From Chryseobacterium sp. Leaf394 (GTDB taxonomy: Bacteria > Bacteroidota > Bacteroidia > Flavobacteriales > Weeksellaceae): a DNA stretch of 64,000 nt. The notes beneath the pieces were generated by a model, which was given only the letters and a program-made list of their open reading frames with translations, was not told where the DNA came from and made no database searches. How positions within the stretch are numbered: the stretch's first letter is position 1; each line of letters begins with the position of its first letter. Where the stretch lies: contig NZ_LMQH01000011.1 in NCBI RefSeq assembly GCF_001424105.1, positions 905,816 through 969,815 on the forward strand, written 5' to 3'. Below are positions 50,805-59,468 of this stretch, piece by piece. Made by a program: the position numbers and the translations under genes.

Positions 50805-51454
50805 TGTTGTATTATTCTACCATCTCTCCGGAATTAAGATCTGCGCTTGAAATTGTTATGGATGCTGATATTCTGAAGCCATTTCGCCTGGTTGGTGGAA
50901 CTTCTCTTTCTTTGCAGCTCGGACATCGTATTTCCATTGATATAGATCTTTTTACTGAAGCGACTTATGGAAGTCTCAATTTCGAACACATAGAAACTTA
51001 TTTAAAGTCAGAATTTCCGCACATCAGTTTTTCTTCAGACATTACTTCATTCGGTAAGTCATATTTTGTTGGAAAAGATCCGGAAAATGCAGTAAAACTT
51101 GATATTTTTTATTCTGACCCTTTTATTGAAGATGAACTTTTAGTTAATAAAATTCGTTTGGCAGGTCTTAAAGATATTTCAGCGATGAAAATTGAGGTAG
51201 TACAAAATGGTGGAAGGAAGAAAGACTTTTGGGATCTGCACGAACTCCTGAATCATTTTTCACTTGATCAGATGTTGGAATTTCATAAAAACAGATATCC
51301 ATATAACCACGACTACGATTTGATTATTAAGAATTTTACAAATTTTGAAATAGCTGATGAAGATTTTGATGTGTTGTGTCTAAAAGGTAAGCATTGGGAA
51401 ATTATCAAAACGGACTTTGAGAATCTTGTAAAAAATTTCACAGACAAGCAATGA
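50804..51454 (+). CDS. AbiEii/MenT-type nucleotidyltransferase toxin
   Basis: A 216-residue nucleotidyltransferase of the AbiEii/type IV toxin group. The active site LVGGTSLSLQLGHRISIDID has GGTS (31-34), Arg42 and the metal acids Asp46 and Asp48, with the third acid Asp100 in VKLDIF. The conserved RKKDFWDLHELL (138-149) follows. Relatives modify tRNA or other RNA by adding nucleotides and cause growth arrest. It is cotranslated with the DUF6922-like gene upstream, and its end overlaps the response regulator start by 4 bp (ATGA). Confidence 0.87.
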   Translation: MLYYSTISPELRSALEIVMDADILKPFRLVGGTSLSLQLGHRISIDIDLFTEATYGSLNFEHIETYLKSEFPHISFSSDITSFGKSYFVGKDPENAVKLDIFYSDPFIEDELLVNKIRLAGLKDISAMKIEVVQNGGRKKDFWDLHELLNHFSLDQMLEFHKNRYPYNHDYDLIIKNFTNFEIADEDFDVLCLKGKHWEIIKTDFENLVKNFTDKQ

Positions 51455-52176
51455 AAAAAATATCCTGCCTAATCGCCGACGACGAACCCATGGCTTTGAG
51501 TCTGATCGAATCTTATGTCCTGAAAACCCCTTTTCTGGAACTGAAAGCCAGGTGTAACAATGCAATCGAAGCAATGCAGATTCTGGAAGAGGATAAAAAT
51601 ATTGACCTTTTCTTTTTAGATATTCAGATGCCGGATCTTTCAGGGCTGGAATTTTCAAAATTGGTTCCGCAGCGCAGCAGGGTAATTTTTACAACTGCTT
51701 TTGATCAGTATGCAATAGATGGCTATAAAGTCAACGCACTCGATTATTTGCTGAAGCCATTTGATTACAATGAATTCCTGAACGCTGCAACAAAAGCCAG
51801 AAATTATTTTGAATCTCAGCAGCCGGTTTCGGTGTTAAAGCCAGAGAAAAAGCAGGAGTTTTTCTTCGTGAAATCGGAATACAGGCAAATTAAAATCAGT
51901 TTTTCTGAAATTTTATACATCGAAGGTTTAAAGGATTACGTTAAAATTTATCTGAAAGACAACCCAAAACCGGTTTTGACATTGATGAGTTTAAAAAAAC
52001 TGGAAGAAGAATTGCCTTCTGGAAATTTCATGAGAATTCACCGTTCCTACATTATTGCTCTGGATAAAATTGAAGCTATCGAAAGAAATCACATCATCAT
52101 CGGCAAAGAGCAAATTGCAATTGCACCCAACTATAAAGATGCTTTGATGGAGTACATCGGCGGAAAAAGTTTGTAA
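51451..52176 (+). CDS. LytTR-family response regulator
   Basis: A 241-residue two-component regulator. The receiver domain (1-120) has the acidic pocket ADDEP, phospho-acceptor Asp57 in FFLDIQMPDLSG, and the conserved Lys in LLKPFDYNEF. The LytTR DNA-binding domain (about 140-240) shows FFVKSEYRQIKISFSEILYIEGLKDYVKIYL and the FMRIHRSYIIALDKIEAI segment. It is the partner of the LytS-type kinase at 49497. Its start overlaps the toxin gene by 4 bp, so it depends on read-through of the inserted module. Confidence 0.94.
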   Translation: MKKISCLIADDEPMALSLIESYVLKTPFLELKARCNNAIEAMQILEEDKNIDLFFLDIQMPDLSGLEFSKLVPQRSRVIFTTAFDQYAIDGYKVNALDYLLKPFDYNEFLNAATKARNYFESQQPVSVLKPEKKQEFFFVKSEYRQIKISFSEILYIEGLKDYVKIYLKDNPKPVLTLMSLKKLEEELPSGNFMRIHRSYIIALDKIEAIERNHIIIGKEQIAIAPNYKDALMEYIGGKSL

Positions 52177-52344
52177 AATTCCAACATTCAACTTCTGAAA
52201 TTTTTCACCATCATAAAAAATGATAAATCTGACATCGTGCATGTTCGGAAATTTCTTTGTTTCTTAAAAAAACACGATATTTGCTAACTTAAAAATCGTT
52301 TTGCAATTTCAAATTTCAAAACTCAAATTTCAAATTCATCATTA

Positions 52345-54747
52345 ATGAAAATATCAAATAACTGGCTTAAAGATTTTATCAAAACAGATATTAAAACCGA
52401 GAGAATCGGGGAATTTCTTACCGATATAGGTCTTGAAGTTGAAGGAATAGAAAAATTTGAAAGCATCAAAGGCAGCCTTGAAAGAATCGTTGTGGGAAAA
52501 GTTTTGACCTGCGAAAAGCACCCCAATGCTGATAAACTAAACAAAACAACCGTAGATGTTGGTACAGGAAAGATTCTGAATATCGTTTGCGGAGCTCCGA
52601 ATGTAGCTGAAGGACAGACTGTTCCTGTAGCTGTAGTAGGAACAAAAATTTACGCCAAAGACGGAAGTTTTTTTGAAATCAAAGAAGCAAAAATCCGTGG
52701 TGAAGTTTCCCAGGGGATGATCTGCGCAGAAGATGAATTGGGTTTGAGCGATGATCACGGCGGAATCATGGTTTTGGATGAGACCAGATATGAAGTAGGA
52801 AAGAAGTTTGCAGACTATTTCGAACTTGCTAATGACGAAGTTTTTGAAATCGGTTTAACGCCGAACAGAACTGATGCGATGTCACATTATGGCGTTGCGA
52901 GAGACCTTTTCGCCTATCTTTCAACCAATCAGCAAAAGTCAGAATTCAATAAAGTTTCTTCTGAAGTTTTAAATAACGAAGGTTCACATAATTTCAGTCT
53001 TGAAGTTGAAAATACAGATCTCACACCAAGATATATTGGTGCTGTAATTGAAAATGTGAAAGTTGCAGAATCTCCGGCATGGCTGAAAGACAGATTGAAA
53101 GCCATCGGACTGAGCCCGATCAACAACGTTGTAGATATCACCAATTATATTCTTCATGGCCTCGGTCAGCCGCTTCACGCTTTTGACGGCGATAAAATTG
53201 AAGGCAGAAAATTAAAAGTGGGAACTGTTGCTGAAGGAACAAAATTTACAACATTAGACGGTGTTGAAAGAACATTAAACGGTTCAGAAATCATCATCAA
53301 GGACGGAAATGATAATCCTTTGTGTATTGCAGGAGTTTTCGGTGGTGCCAATTCCGGAGTTTCTACCGAGACGAAAACAATTTTCCTTGAAAGTGCTTAC
53401 TTCAATCCTGTTGCTGTTCGAAAAGCAGCAAAAGCCCATGGTTTAAATACCGATGCTTCTTTCAGATTTGAAAGAGGTGTGGATCCGAATATTACCAGAA
53501 CCGCTCTTACACACGCTGTAAAATTAATCAGCGAACTGGCGGAAGGGAAGTTGGTTGGAGAAATTCTTGAAGAATATCCAAATAAAATTAAAGACAACTA
53601 TGTGATCATCAGATTCTCAAAAATCGAGCAGATTTTAGGAACAAAGATTCACAGAGAAAAAGTAAAAGAGATTTTAAAAGCACTTGATATTCAGGTTTTG
53701 AATGAAATTCAGAATGGTTTTGAAGTTTCAGTTCCTGCGTACAGAGCCGATGTGACAAGAGAAATCGACATCATCGAAGAACTTTTAAGAATTTACGGTT
53801 ACAATAAAATTGATGCTCCGCAGAAAATTTCATTTACACCGGTTAAATTAAATGCAAAAGATCAGGACGAGCTTGAAAACTCCTGGGCAAGAACGCTTCA
53901 GAGTTTAGGTTTCAATGAAGTAATGAATAATTCTTTGACTTCAGTTAAAGATGAAACCGATGCAGTGAAGCTTCTGAATCCTTTAAGCAATGATTTGGCA
54001 TTTATGAGAAAGTCTTTACTGGAAGGGCTTTTACAGAACGCCATCTACAATATCAACAGAAAAAATCAGGACATCAAATTTTTTGAATTCGGAAAAATCT
54101 ATCATAAAAAAGAGAAGTACGAAGAAAGAAAACAACTTGCAATTTTGGTTTCAGGTAGAGATGTTGCCGAAAACTGGCTTCAGCCAAAATCTGCGACAGG
54201 TTTCTACAATCTGAAAGCGTATGTAAAAGTTTTGCTTGAAAAACTGGCAGTTGATTACAAAGAAATTGCTTCTTCTGATGGGAGATTTTCTGATGCTTTG
54301 GAATATGAGATCAATGGTGAAACCGTAGTAAGAATCGGTAAAGTAGCTCCTCAAATGCTGAAAGATTTTGATATCGATCAGGATTGTTTCTACGCAGAAA
54401 TCGAACTGGAACTGGCACAGAAATTAAGATCTGAAAACGAACTTAAATTTAAAGATATTCCTAAATTCAACAAAATAAGAAGAGATTTAGCTTTGCTGAT
54501 TGATAAAAATGTTCAGTATCAGGATCTTTATCAGACAGCGAAAAAGAATAAATCACCATTCATCAAAAATATCAACTTGTTTGATGTGTACGAAGGGAAA
54601 AATCTTCCGGAAGGCAAGAAATCTTACGCCATGAGTTTTGAATTATTAAATGAAGAAAAGACTTTAGAAGAAAAAGAAATCGCTTCCGTTATGGAATCTC
54701 TGATTAAATCTTTCCAGAAAGAATTCAATGCAGAATTGAGATCTTAA
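52345..54747 (+). CDS. pheT: Phenylalanine--tRNA ligase beta subunit
   Basis: An 800-residue subunit of the alpha2-beta2 synthetase. The N-terminal tRNA-binding domain (about 40-155) has VVGKVLTCEKHPNADKLNKT and NIVCGAPNVAEGQ. The B3/B4 editing domain follows (INNVVDITNYILHGLGQPLHAFD), then B5 with NTDASFRFERGVDPN, the synthetase-like core, and the C-terminal FDX-ACB domain (KFNKIRRDLALLID). It charges tRNA-Phe and edits Tyr-tRNA. pheS is not adjacent, which is normal in this group. Confidence 0.97.
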   Translation: MKISNNWLKDFIKTDIKTERIGEFLTDIGLEVEGIEKFESIKGSLERIVVGKVLTCEKHPNADKLNKTTVDVGTGKILNIVCGAPNVAEGQTVPVAVVGTKIYAKDGSFFEIKEAKIRGEVSQGMICAEDELGLSDDHGGIMVLDETRYEVGKKFADYFELANDEVFEIGLTPNRTDAMSHYGVARDLFAYLSTNQQKSEFNKVSSEVLNNEGSHNFSLEVENTDLTPRYIGAVIENVKVAESPAWLKDRLKAIGLSPINNVVDITNYILHGLGQPLHAFDGDKIEGRKLKVGTVAEGTKFTTLDGVERTLNGSEIIIKDGNDNPLCIAGVFGGANSGVSTETKTIFLESAYFNPVAVRKAAKAHGLNTDASFRFERGVDPNITRTALTHAVKLISELAEGKLVGEILEEYPNKIKDNYVIIRFSKIEQILGTKIHREKVKEILKALDIQVLNEIQNGFEVSVPAYRADVTREIDIIEELLRIYGYNKIDAPQKISFTPVKLNAKDQDELENSWARTLQSLGFNEVMNNSLTSVKDETDAVKLLNPLSNDLAFMRKSLLEGLLQNAIYNINRKNQDIKFFEFGKIYHKKEKYEERKQLAILVSGRDVAENWLQPKSATGFYNLKAYVKVLLEKLAVDYKEIASSDGRFSDALEYEINGETVVRIGKVAPQMLKDFDIDQDCFYAEIELELAQKLRSENELKFKDIPKFNKIRRDLALLIDKNVQYQDLYQTAKKNKSPFIKNINLFDVYEGKNLPEGKKSYAMSFELLNEEKTLEEKEIASVMESLIKSFQKEFNAELRS

Positions 54748-54772
54748 TAATAAGATTCATATTTATATACAG

Positions 54773-54798
54773 GACTGTTCGAAAGAGCAGTCTTTTTT
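54773..54798 (+). terminator. Terminator of pheT
   Basis: GACTGTTC, a GAAA loop, then GAGCAGTC with one wobble, followed by T7, 26 nt after the stop. Confidence 0.88.
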
Positions 54799-54865
54799 TA
54801 TTTGTGTGATAATTTTAAAATTAGCGTAATTACTTAATTTCCTTTTTATGTATAATTATGACTTC

Positions 54866-55017
54866 GGAAACGCAAGCGTTAAGAAATTTTAAAAAAATTT
54901 CGTAAAGAAATTTCCACTGTTTGAGTGACGGCAATGAAAGTTATTCAAGAAACTACTTTTCTTTCCGTCCGAGTTTGGAAATTTTAGGAATTTATTTAAA
55001 ATTTTAGCTGAGTTTCC
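54866..55017. repeat. Dispersed hairpin element, copy 2
   Basis: A second copy of the element at 2187-2340, in the same orientation, bounded by GGAAAC (54866-54871) and GTTTCC (55012-55017). Shared words include CCACTGTTTGAGTG and TTTCCG. The arm pairs here are AAATTTCCA (54908-54916) with TGGAAATTT (54976-54984), and GACG (54927-54930) with CGTC (54966-54969). Both differ from copy 1 in matching positions. It fills the gap between the pheT terminator and the APC permease gene. Confidence 0.75.
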
Positions 55018-55113
55018 AAGTCTTGAATTTTTGATTCTTTTGTTTCAAGACAAAAGAATAAATAGTGAATTTTACTTTCCAATTTTAATTATATTTACGT
55101 TTTACAAAACTAA

Positions 55114-56526
55114 ATGCAGAAAAAACTAAAACTTTGGGATGCCATCATGCTCGTAATGGGTTCAATGATCGGAAGCGGAATCTTTATCGTCAGCTCAGAT
55201 ATCATGAGAAACCTTGGTTCCGGATGGTGGCTCGTAATCGTCTGGATCATCACAGGTGTGATGACGGTGGCAGCAGCAATCAGCTACGGCGAACTCTCTG
55301 CGATATTTCCCAAAGCTGGTGGACAGTATGTTTATTTAAAAGAAATCTTCGGAAGAAGAATTGGCTTTCTGTACGGATGGGGACTTTTCTCTGTCATCCA
55401 AACCGGAACAATTGCTGCTGTGGCTGTGGCTTTCGGGAAATTTACAGCATATCTTATTCCAGCGCTGAATAACGCCCAGCCTATTTTTCAGCAGGGAGAA
55501 TTTAAAATTACCTACATTCAGATTCTGGCAATTTTTGTCATCATGCTGCTCACTTTCATCAATACAAAAGGCGTGGAAAGTGGTAAATTTTTACAGAACC
55601 TCTTTACAGGCTCCAAAATTTTAGCTTTAATCGGAATTATCGTAGCCGGAATTTTCTTTGTAAGCAACAGTTATTTATCGGAAAATTTCAGCGCAGGTTT
55701 AAATGCATTTAATAATTTAGAAAAAGATTCTTTAGGAAATTTCCTTCAGACTGGCTGGAAATCAGTTTCAGGGCTTACACTTTTTGGAGGAATCGCTTCA
55801 GCAATGGTGGGAGCAGTTTTCAGTTCTGTCGCCTGGGAGAGTGTAACTTTTGTTTCAGGTGAAATTGAAAATCCTAAAAAGAATGTTGTACGATCAATGA
55901 TTTTTGGAACTTCAGCAGTGATGGTGTTATATCTTGCAGTAAATATTGTGTATCTCTCAACATTATCCCGGGACCAAATTGCTTTTGCAGCAGACGACAG
56001 GGTAGCGGTTTCTTCAGCTTTGGCAATTTTTGGCAACACCGGAACTCTGATTATCGCTTTACTTGTAATGATCTCTACATTTGGTTGCAATAACGGTTTG
56101 ATTTTATCAGGAGCGAGAGTTTTTCAGACCATGTCTAAAGACGGAATGTTCTTTAAATCAGCTTCCGAAAACAATAAAAATCAGGTTCCCGAGAATGCTC
56201 TTTGGATGCAGGGTGTCTGGGCGAGTGTTCTTTGTCTCAGCGGCCAGTACGGTAATCTGTTGGATATGATTTCATTTGTCATCGTTTTATTCTATATGAT
56301 CACTGTTTTTGGGGTTATTTATTTAAGAATTAAAAAACCTGAACTTGAAAGACCTTACAAAACGTGGCTGTATCCTGTTACTCCGCTTATTTATCTGGTT
56401 ATCGGTACAGCATTCTGTGTATTACTTCTCTTCTTTAAAACACAGTACACGTGGCCGGGATTACTTTTAGTATTGATTGGTCTTCCTATTTATTACTTCA
56501 TCAATTCCCACAAAAAGGATGTTTGA
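55114..56526 (+). CDS. APC-superfamily amino acid permease
   Basis: A 470-residue, 12-helix inner-membrane transporter. TM1 has the substrate-binding break GSMIGSGIFIVSSD, and TM6-7 contain WESVTFVSGEIENPKKNV, typical of the L-amino acid/cationic APC subfamily. The third helix motif AIFPKAGGQYVYLKE is conserved. Specific amino acid cannot be inferred; neighbours give no clue. It is followed 61 bp later by the T6SS baseplate gene pair. Confidence 0.92.
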   Translation: MQKKLKLWDAIMLVMGSMIGSGIFIVSSDIMRNLGSGWWLVIVWIITGVMTVAAAISYGELSAIFPKAGGQYVYLKEIFGRRIGFLYGWGLFSVIQTGTIAAVAVAFGKFTAYLIPALNNAQPIFQQGEFKITYIQILAIFVIMLLTFINTKGVESGKFLQNLFTGSKILALIGIIVAGIFFVSNSYLSENFSAGLNAFNNLEKDSLGNFLQTGWKSVSGLTLFGGIASAMVGAVFSSVAWESVTFVSGEIENPKKNVVRSMIFGTSAVMVLYLAVNIVYLSTLSRDQIAFAADDRVAVSSALAIFGNTGTLIIALLVMISTFGCNNGLILSGARVFQTMSKDGMFFKSASENNKNQVPENALWMQGVWASVLCLSGQYGNLLDMISFVIVLFYMITVFGVIYLRIKKPELERPYKTWLYPVTPLIYLVIGTAFCVLLLFFKTQYTWPGLLLVLIGLPIYYFINSHKKDV

Positions 56527-56587
56527 TTTGTCATAAAAAATGTTTATTTTGGTATAACCAATTCCTTAATAAATATGAAGTCAGTTT

Positions 56588-57028
56588 ATGGATAAAACCA
56601 ATTACAGAATGCCCTTTTCTCCGGACAGTTTGATGGTGGAGGGCGGAAGTGTGGATACATGCGATGAAGCCGAAAGTATTGCCCACAACATCATGCTTCT
56701 GATCACCACAAAAAAAGGTGAAAACCGTTATGATGACAATTACGGAAACGAAGTCTGGAATCTCGAATTTGACAACGGTGTGAGTTCCGGAATGTGGGAA
56801 ACCATCTTTATCAACAGTCTCAAACAGCAGATCAGAGCCTACGAACCCAGAATTGTAGATGCAAAAGTAGACGCTCACCTCGAATTTGTAGAGCATAATT
56901 ACGACACCAAAGAGCATACAGAAATCAAAAAAAAGGTAAGAATTGCCGTCAATGCCAGAATGGAGGCAAGTGGCGAACGTTATAGTTTTGTTACCGAAAT
57001 TTTTCTCAGCCCGATGTCGATTGACTGA
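56588..57028 (+). CDS. tssE: GPW/gp25-family T6SS baseplate protein (TssE-like)
   Basis: A 146-residue protein of the phage-baseplate GPW/gp25 family. Key words are AESIAHNIMLLITTKKGENRYDDNYG, with the conserved acidic YDxxYG at the end, and INSLKQQIRAYEPRI. In Bacteroidota it corresponds to TssE of the subtype iii T6SS, forming the wedge of the contractile baseplate with TssF and TssG. It is followed 43 bp later by tssF. No other T6SS gene is in this window, so the rest must lie elsewhere if the system is complete. Confidence 0.85.
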   Translation: MDKTNYRMPFSPDSLMVEGGSVDTCDEAESIAHNIMLLITTKKGENRYDDNYGNEVWNLEFDNGVSSGMWETIFINSLKQQIRAYEPRIVDAKVDAHLEFVEHNYDTKEHTEIKKKVRIAVNARMEASGERYSFVTEIFLSPMSID

Positions 57029-57071
57029 GGCTTCTCCATTTAATTATTTTTAATTTTTTTCAAAAACATTT

Positions 57072-58946
57072 ATGAATCTGGATCAGAATATATATTCAAA
57101 AGAATCTGTAAAGGCGAGAATGCTGCAGAACGCGACTAAAATCTGGGGTGTGAAAAGTCCGCAGTCGCTGGATCCTTTTGTGAAACTGCTTATTGATGCC
57201 TTCAGCACAGAAATATTCAAAACCAACAACGAAGTACAGTCGGTGAACAGCAGGATTCTGGAGAAACTATCCAAACTGCTTACCCCCAATATTTATACAC
57301 ATCCTTTTCCGGCACATGCCATAGCGTTTGTAAATCCGACTGAATTGTCGGAAAAACTTTGGGAGCACACGGAATTTTTTTTCAAGAAAACAATTTCTTC
57401 CAGTGTCAAAGGCGAATCTGACCGCCAGGTAAGCATTCCTTTTACGCCGATTGATTCTGTAGTTTTAAACAGATTGCAGACTTCGGTAATGATCGTAGGC
57501 AACAACTGCTATGGAATCGATGAAAAACTCAATAAAATTCCGATGGGTCGATTTCAGGGAAAAATTGATGACTACCGGAAAATTACGATCGGAATCGATG
57601 CAAGCCAGCTGAAAGGCGAAAAATTTCCGAAACACCTCAGTATTTATTGTTCAAATCCTTCTTTCGAACATTTGGATTTTGTTTTTAAACTGTTACCATT
57701 CACCGAAATTACTTCCAACGGAAACCCTATTGCAGTGCGCGGAGGTCTTTCGTATGAGAAAAACGTTTCCTACCAGGGTTATGAAGAGATTTTCAACGAA
57801 CAATCCATCAGAACCAAAGTAAAAGCATCTTTAAAGAATGTGTATGAGCAGAAATTTATAGAAATCACCGGACTTTCGGATAAACTTTTGCTTGAAAATG
57901 TTCTTCCCGAAGAAATTCAGCATCTTGCAGATCAGGAATCTTTAGAGAAGTTTGTTTCCAGTAAAAATATGCTCTGGCTCACCATTAGATTTCCACCACA
58001 GTTTACTGCTGAGATTTTAGATAATTTTTCTTTTATTTTAAATGCTTTTCCTGTCTACAACAGAGGCTGGAAGAAAACTGAATACAGTCTTGACGTGATG
58101 GGCAACAATATCCCGCTGATTACTGATGTCGGTGAGCATTTTCTCTATGTGGATGAAGTACAGGACGGCGACGGAAATTATTATCAGGAAATTCCCTTTA
58201 CCCCAAATGATCATCTTAAAAAAGGACTTTATACCGTTCGGAAAGGCGGAATGGAACGATTCAACAACAGAAATGCAGTTGATATGATTGCCAATGTTCT
58301 GGAATTGACAAGAGATGAAATCACAGCTTTTTCACTTTTAAACCGCGACAATGTGAAAACGGTTCTCAATGAAATTTCAGGTCAGATGAAAACCATGATG
58401 CAGAAAATTAATAACGTACGACAGAATACCAGACAGGATTTTAACTACGTCATTCTTGAACCTCTGGAAAACTCGCGACACACTTTTGCGGCTTTTTGGT
58501 ACACCAACTGTACTTTAGCCAACCAAATGCGACCGGGAACCGAACTTTCAAATCAGAAAAAATCACAGTTTATGACACTGCTTACGGAAACTTTGGGTGG
58601 AGCAGAAGAGCAGACGGGAACAGACAGTATTCAGGCTTTTAAATTTGCTTTGACATCTACAGATAAAATCATTACCATTCAGGATGTGAAAAATTACTGC
58701 GAAATGGTACTGAAAGATGAGCTGAAGGAAATCCGCGTGACACGCGGAACGATGATCAGCAGCAAGCCGAAAGAAGGTTTCATCAGAACGGTTCAGATTC
58801 AGATTATCCCGCAGAATTATGCTTTTTATGGCAAAAGATATTGGGATAACATGGCGGGCGTGTTGAAAAATCAAATCATTTCCCGTGCAATTGACGGTCT
58901 GGAATACATTTTGGAAGTGAAAGACGAAGATGATTTACTCAACTAA
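57072..58946 (+). CDS. tssF: T6SS baseplate subunit TssF
   Basis: A 624-residue protein of the TssF/VasA family, subtype iii form. The N-terminus has DPFVKLLIDAFSTEIFKTN and SRILEKLSKLLTP, like the opening of phage baseplate proteins that dock on the tail tube. Mid-region words such as YQGYEEIFNEQS and the C-terminal DVKNYCEMVLKDELKEIRVT fit known Bacteroidota TssF. It forms the baseplate wedge with TssE. Usually tssG follows, but here a META lipoprotein gene comes next. Confidence 0.85.
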   Translation: MNLDQNIYSKESVKARMLQNATKIWGVKSPQSLDPFVKLLIDAFSTEIFKTNNEVQSVNSRILEKLSKLLTPNIYTHPFPAHAIAFVNPTELSEKLWEHTEFFFKKTISSSVKGESDRQVSIPFTPIDSVVLNRLQTSVMIVGNNCYGIDEKLNKIPMGRFQGKIDDYRKITIGIDASQLKGEKFPKHLSIYCSNPSFEHLDFVFKLLPFTEITSNGNPIAVRGGLSYEKNVSYQGYEEIFNEQSIRTKVKASLKNVYEQKFIEITGLSDKLLLENVLPEEIQHLADQESLEKFVSSKNMLWLTIRFPPQFTAEILDNFSFILNAFPVYNRGWKKTEYSLDVMGNNIPLITDVGEHFLYVDEVQDGDGNYYQEIPFTPNDHLKKGLYTVRKGGMERFNNRNAVDMIANVLELTRDEITAFSLLNRDNVKTVLNEISGQMKTMMQKINNVRQNTRQDFNYVILEPLENSRHTFAAFWYTNCTLANQMRPGTELSNQKKSQFMTLLTETLGGAEEQTGTDSIQAFKFALTSTDKIITIQDVKNYCEMVLKDELKEIRVTRGTMISSKPKEGFIRTVQIQIIPQNYAFYGKRYWDNMAGVLKNQIISRAIDGLEYILEVKDEDDLLN

Positions 58947-58972
58947 ATTTCGGGCAGACAATTTATTTTGCC

Positions 58973-58980
58973 TAAATTTG
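58973..58980 (+). promoter_or_regulatory. -7 box of the META lipoprotein gene
   Basis: TAAATTTG matches TAnnTTTG and lies 20 nt before the ATG at 59001, so the gene is probably independent of tssF. Confidence 0.55.
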
Positions 58981-59000
58981 AATTAATAAAATTTAAAAAA

Positions 59001-59414
59001 ATGAAAAATTATATCTTAGGTCTTTTAGGAGCTGCAACAATAGTTTCATGCGGATCGATGGGTGGAAGTTCTGCTTCATCCAAAGTAGGTAAAACTCAGG
59101 CTTCTATTGCCAATACAAAATGGGTTTTGGCGGACAAGGTAAAAGGAACTGTACCAACATTAAACATTGAAGGCGAGAAAATCAACGGTAACGGAGGCTG
59201 CAACAGATTTTTCGGAACTGTGGCTATGGATGCGCAGTCAGGAACATTTACACCATCAGGCGTTGGTTCTACAAAAATGGCCTGCGAAAATATGAGTGTA
59301 GAAAGCAATTACCTCGGAGCTTTGCAGAAAGTAAATAAATATGTGGTTACTGACTCAAGTCTTGAACTTTACCAAGGCAGTCTGTTGCTTTTAAAATTCA
59401 ATAAAGCTGAATAA
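59001..59414 (+). CDS. META-domain lipoprotein
   Basis: A 137-residue lipoprotein from the ATG at 59001 (an upstream TTG at 58968 lies in the promoter). The lipobox is IVSC (Cys16). The META/HslJ-like domain has ANTKWVLADKV, GNGGCNRFFGTV, GVGSTKMACENM and the final LLLLKFNK. HslJ-type META proteins are heat- or drug-stress-linked outer-membrane lipoproteins in other bacteria. Two Cys (in GGCNR and MACEN) may form a disulfide. It is followed by a strong terminator shared with the convergent gene. Confidence 0.9.
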   Translation: MKNYILGLLGAATIVSCGSMGGSSASSKVGKTQASIANTKWVLADKVKGTVPTLNIEGEKINGNGGCNRFFGTVAMDAQSGTFTPSGVGSTKMACENMSVESNYLGALQKVNKYVVTDSSLELYQGSLLLLKFNKAE

Positions 59415-59431
59415 AGAATGTAAATTATAAC

Positions 59432-59468
59432 AGAAAACCTGATCGTCGGTCAGGTTTTTCTTTTTTTT
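59432..59468. terminator. Bidirectional terminator
   Basis: AAAACCTGA (59434-59442) and TCAGGTTTT (59450-59458) form a perfect 9-bp stem with a 7-nt loop, followed by a long T-run that extends into the stop region of the convergent gene. Confidence 0.85.

Noticed and set aside
50565..51454. A classic AbiE phage-defence system
   Set aside because: The antitoxin partner has no AbiEi-like winged helix, and one toxin gene is not evidence of defence; I describe it as a nucleotidyltransferase toxin-antitoxin pair.
56588..58946. Prophage tail baseplate genes
   Set aside because: The gp25-like and TssF-like genes could recall a phage or extracellular contractile system, but there are no capsid, sheath, tube or integrase genes and the TssF match is to the T6SS form.
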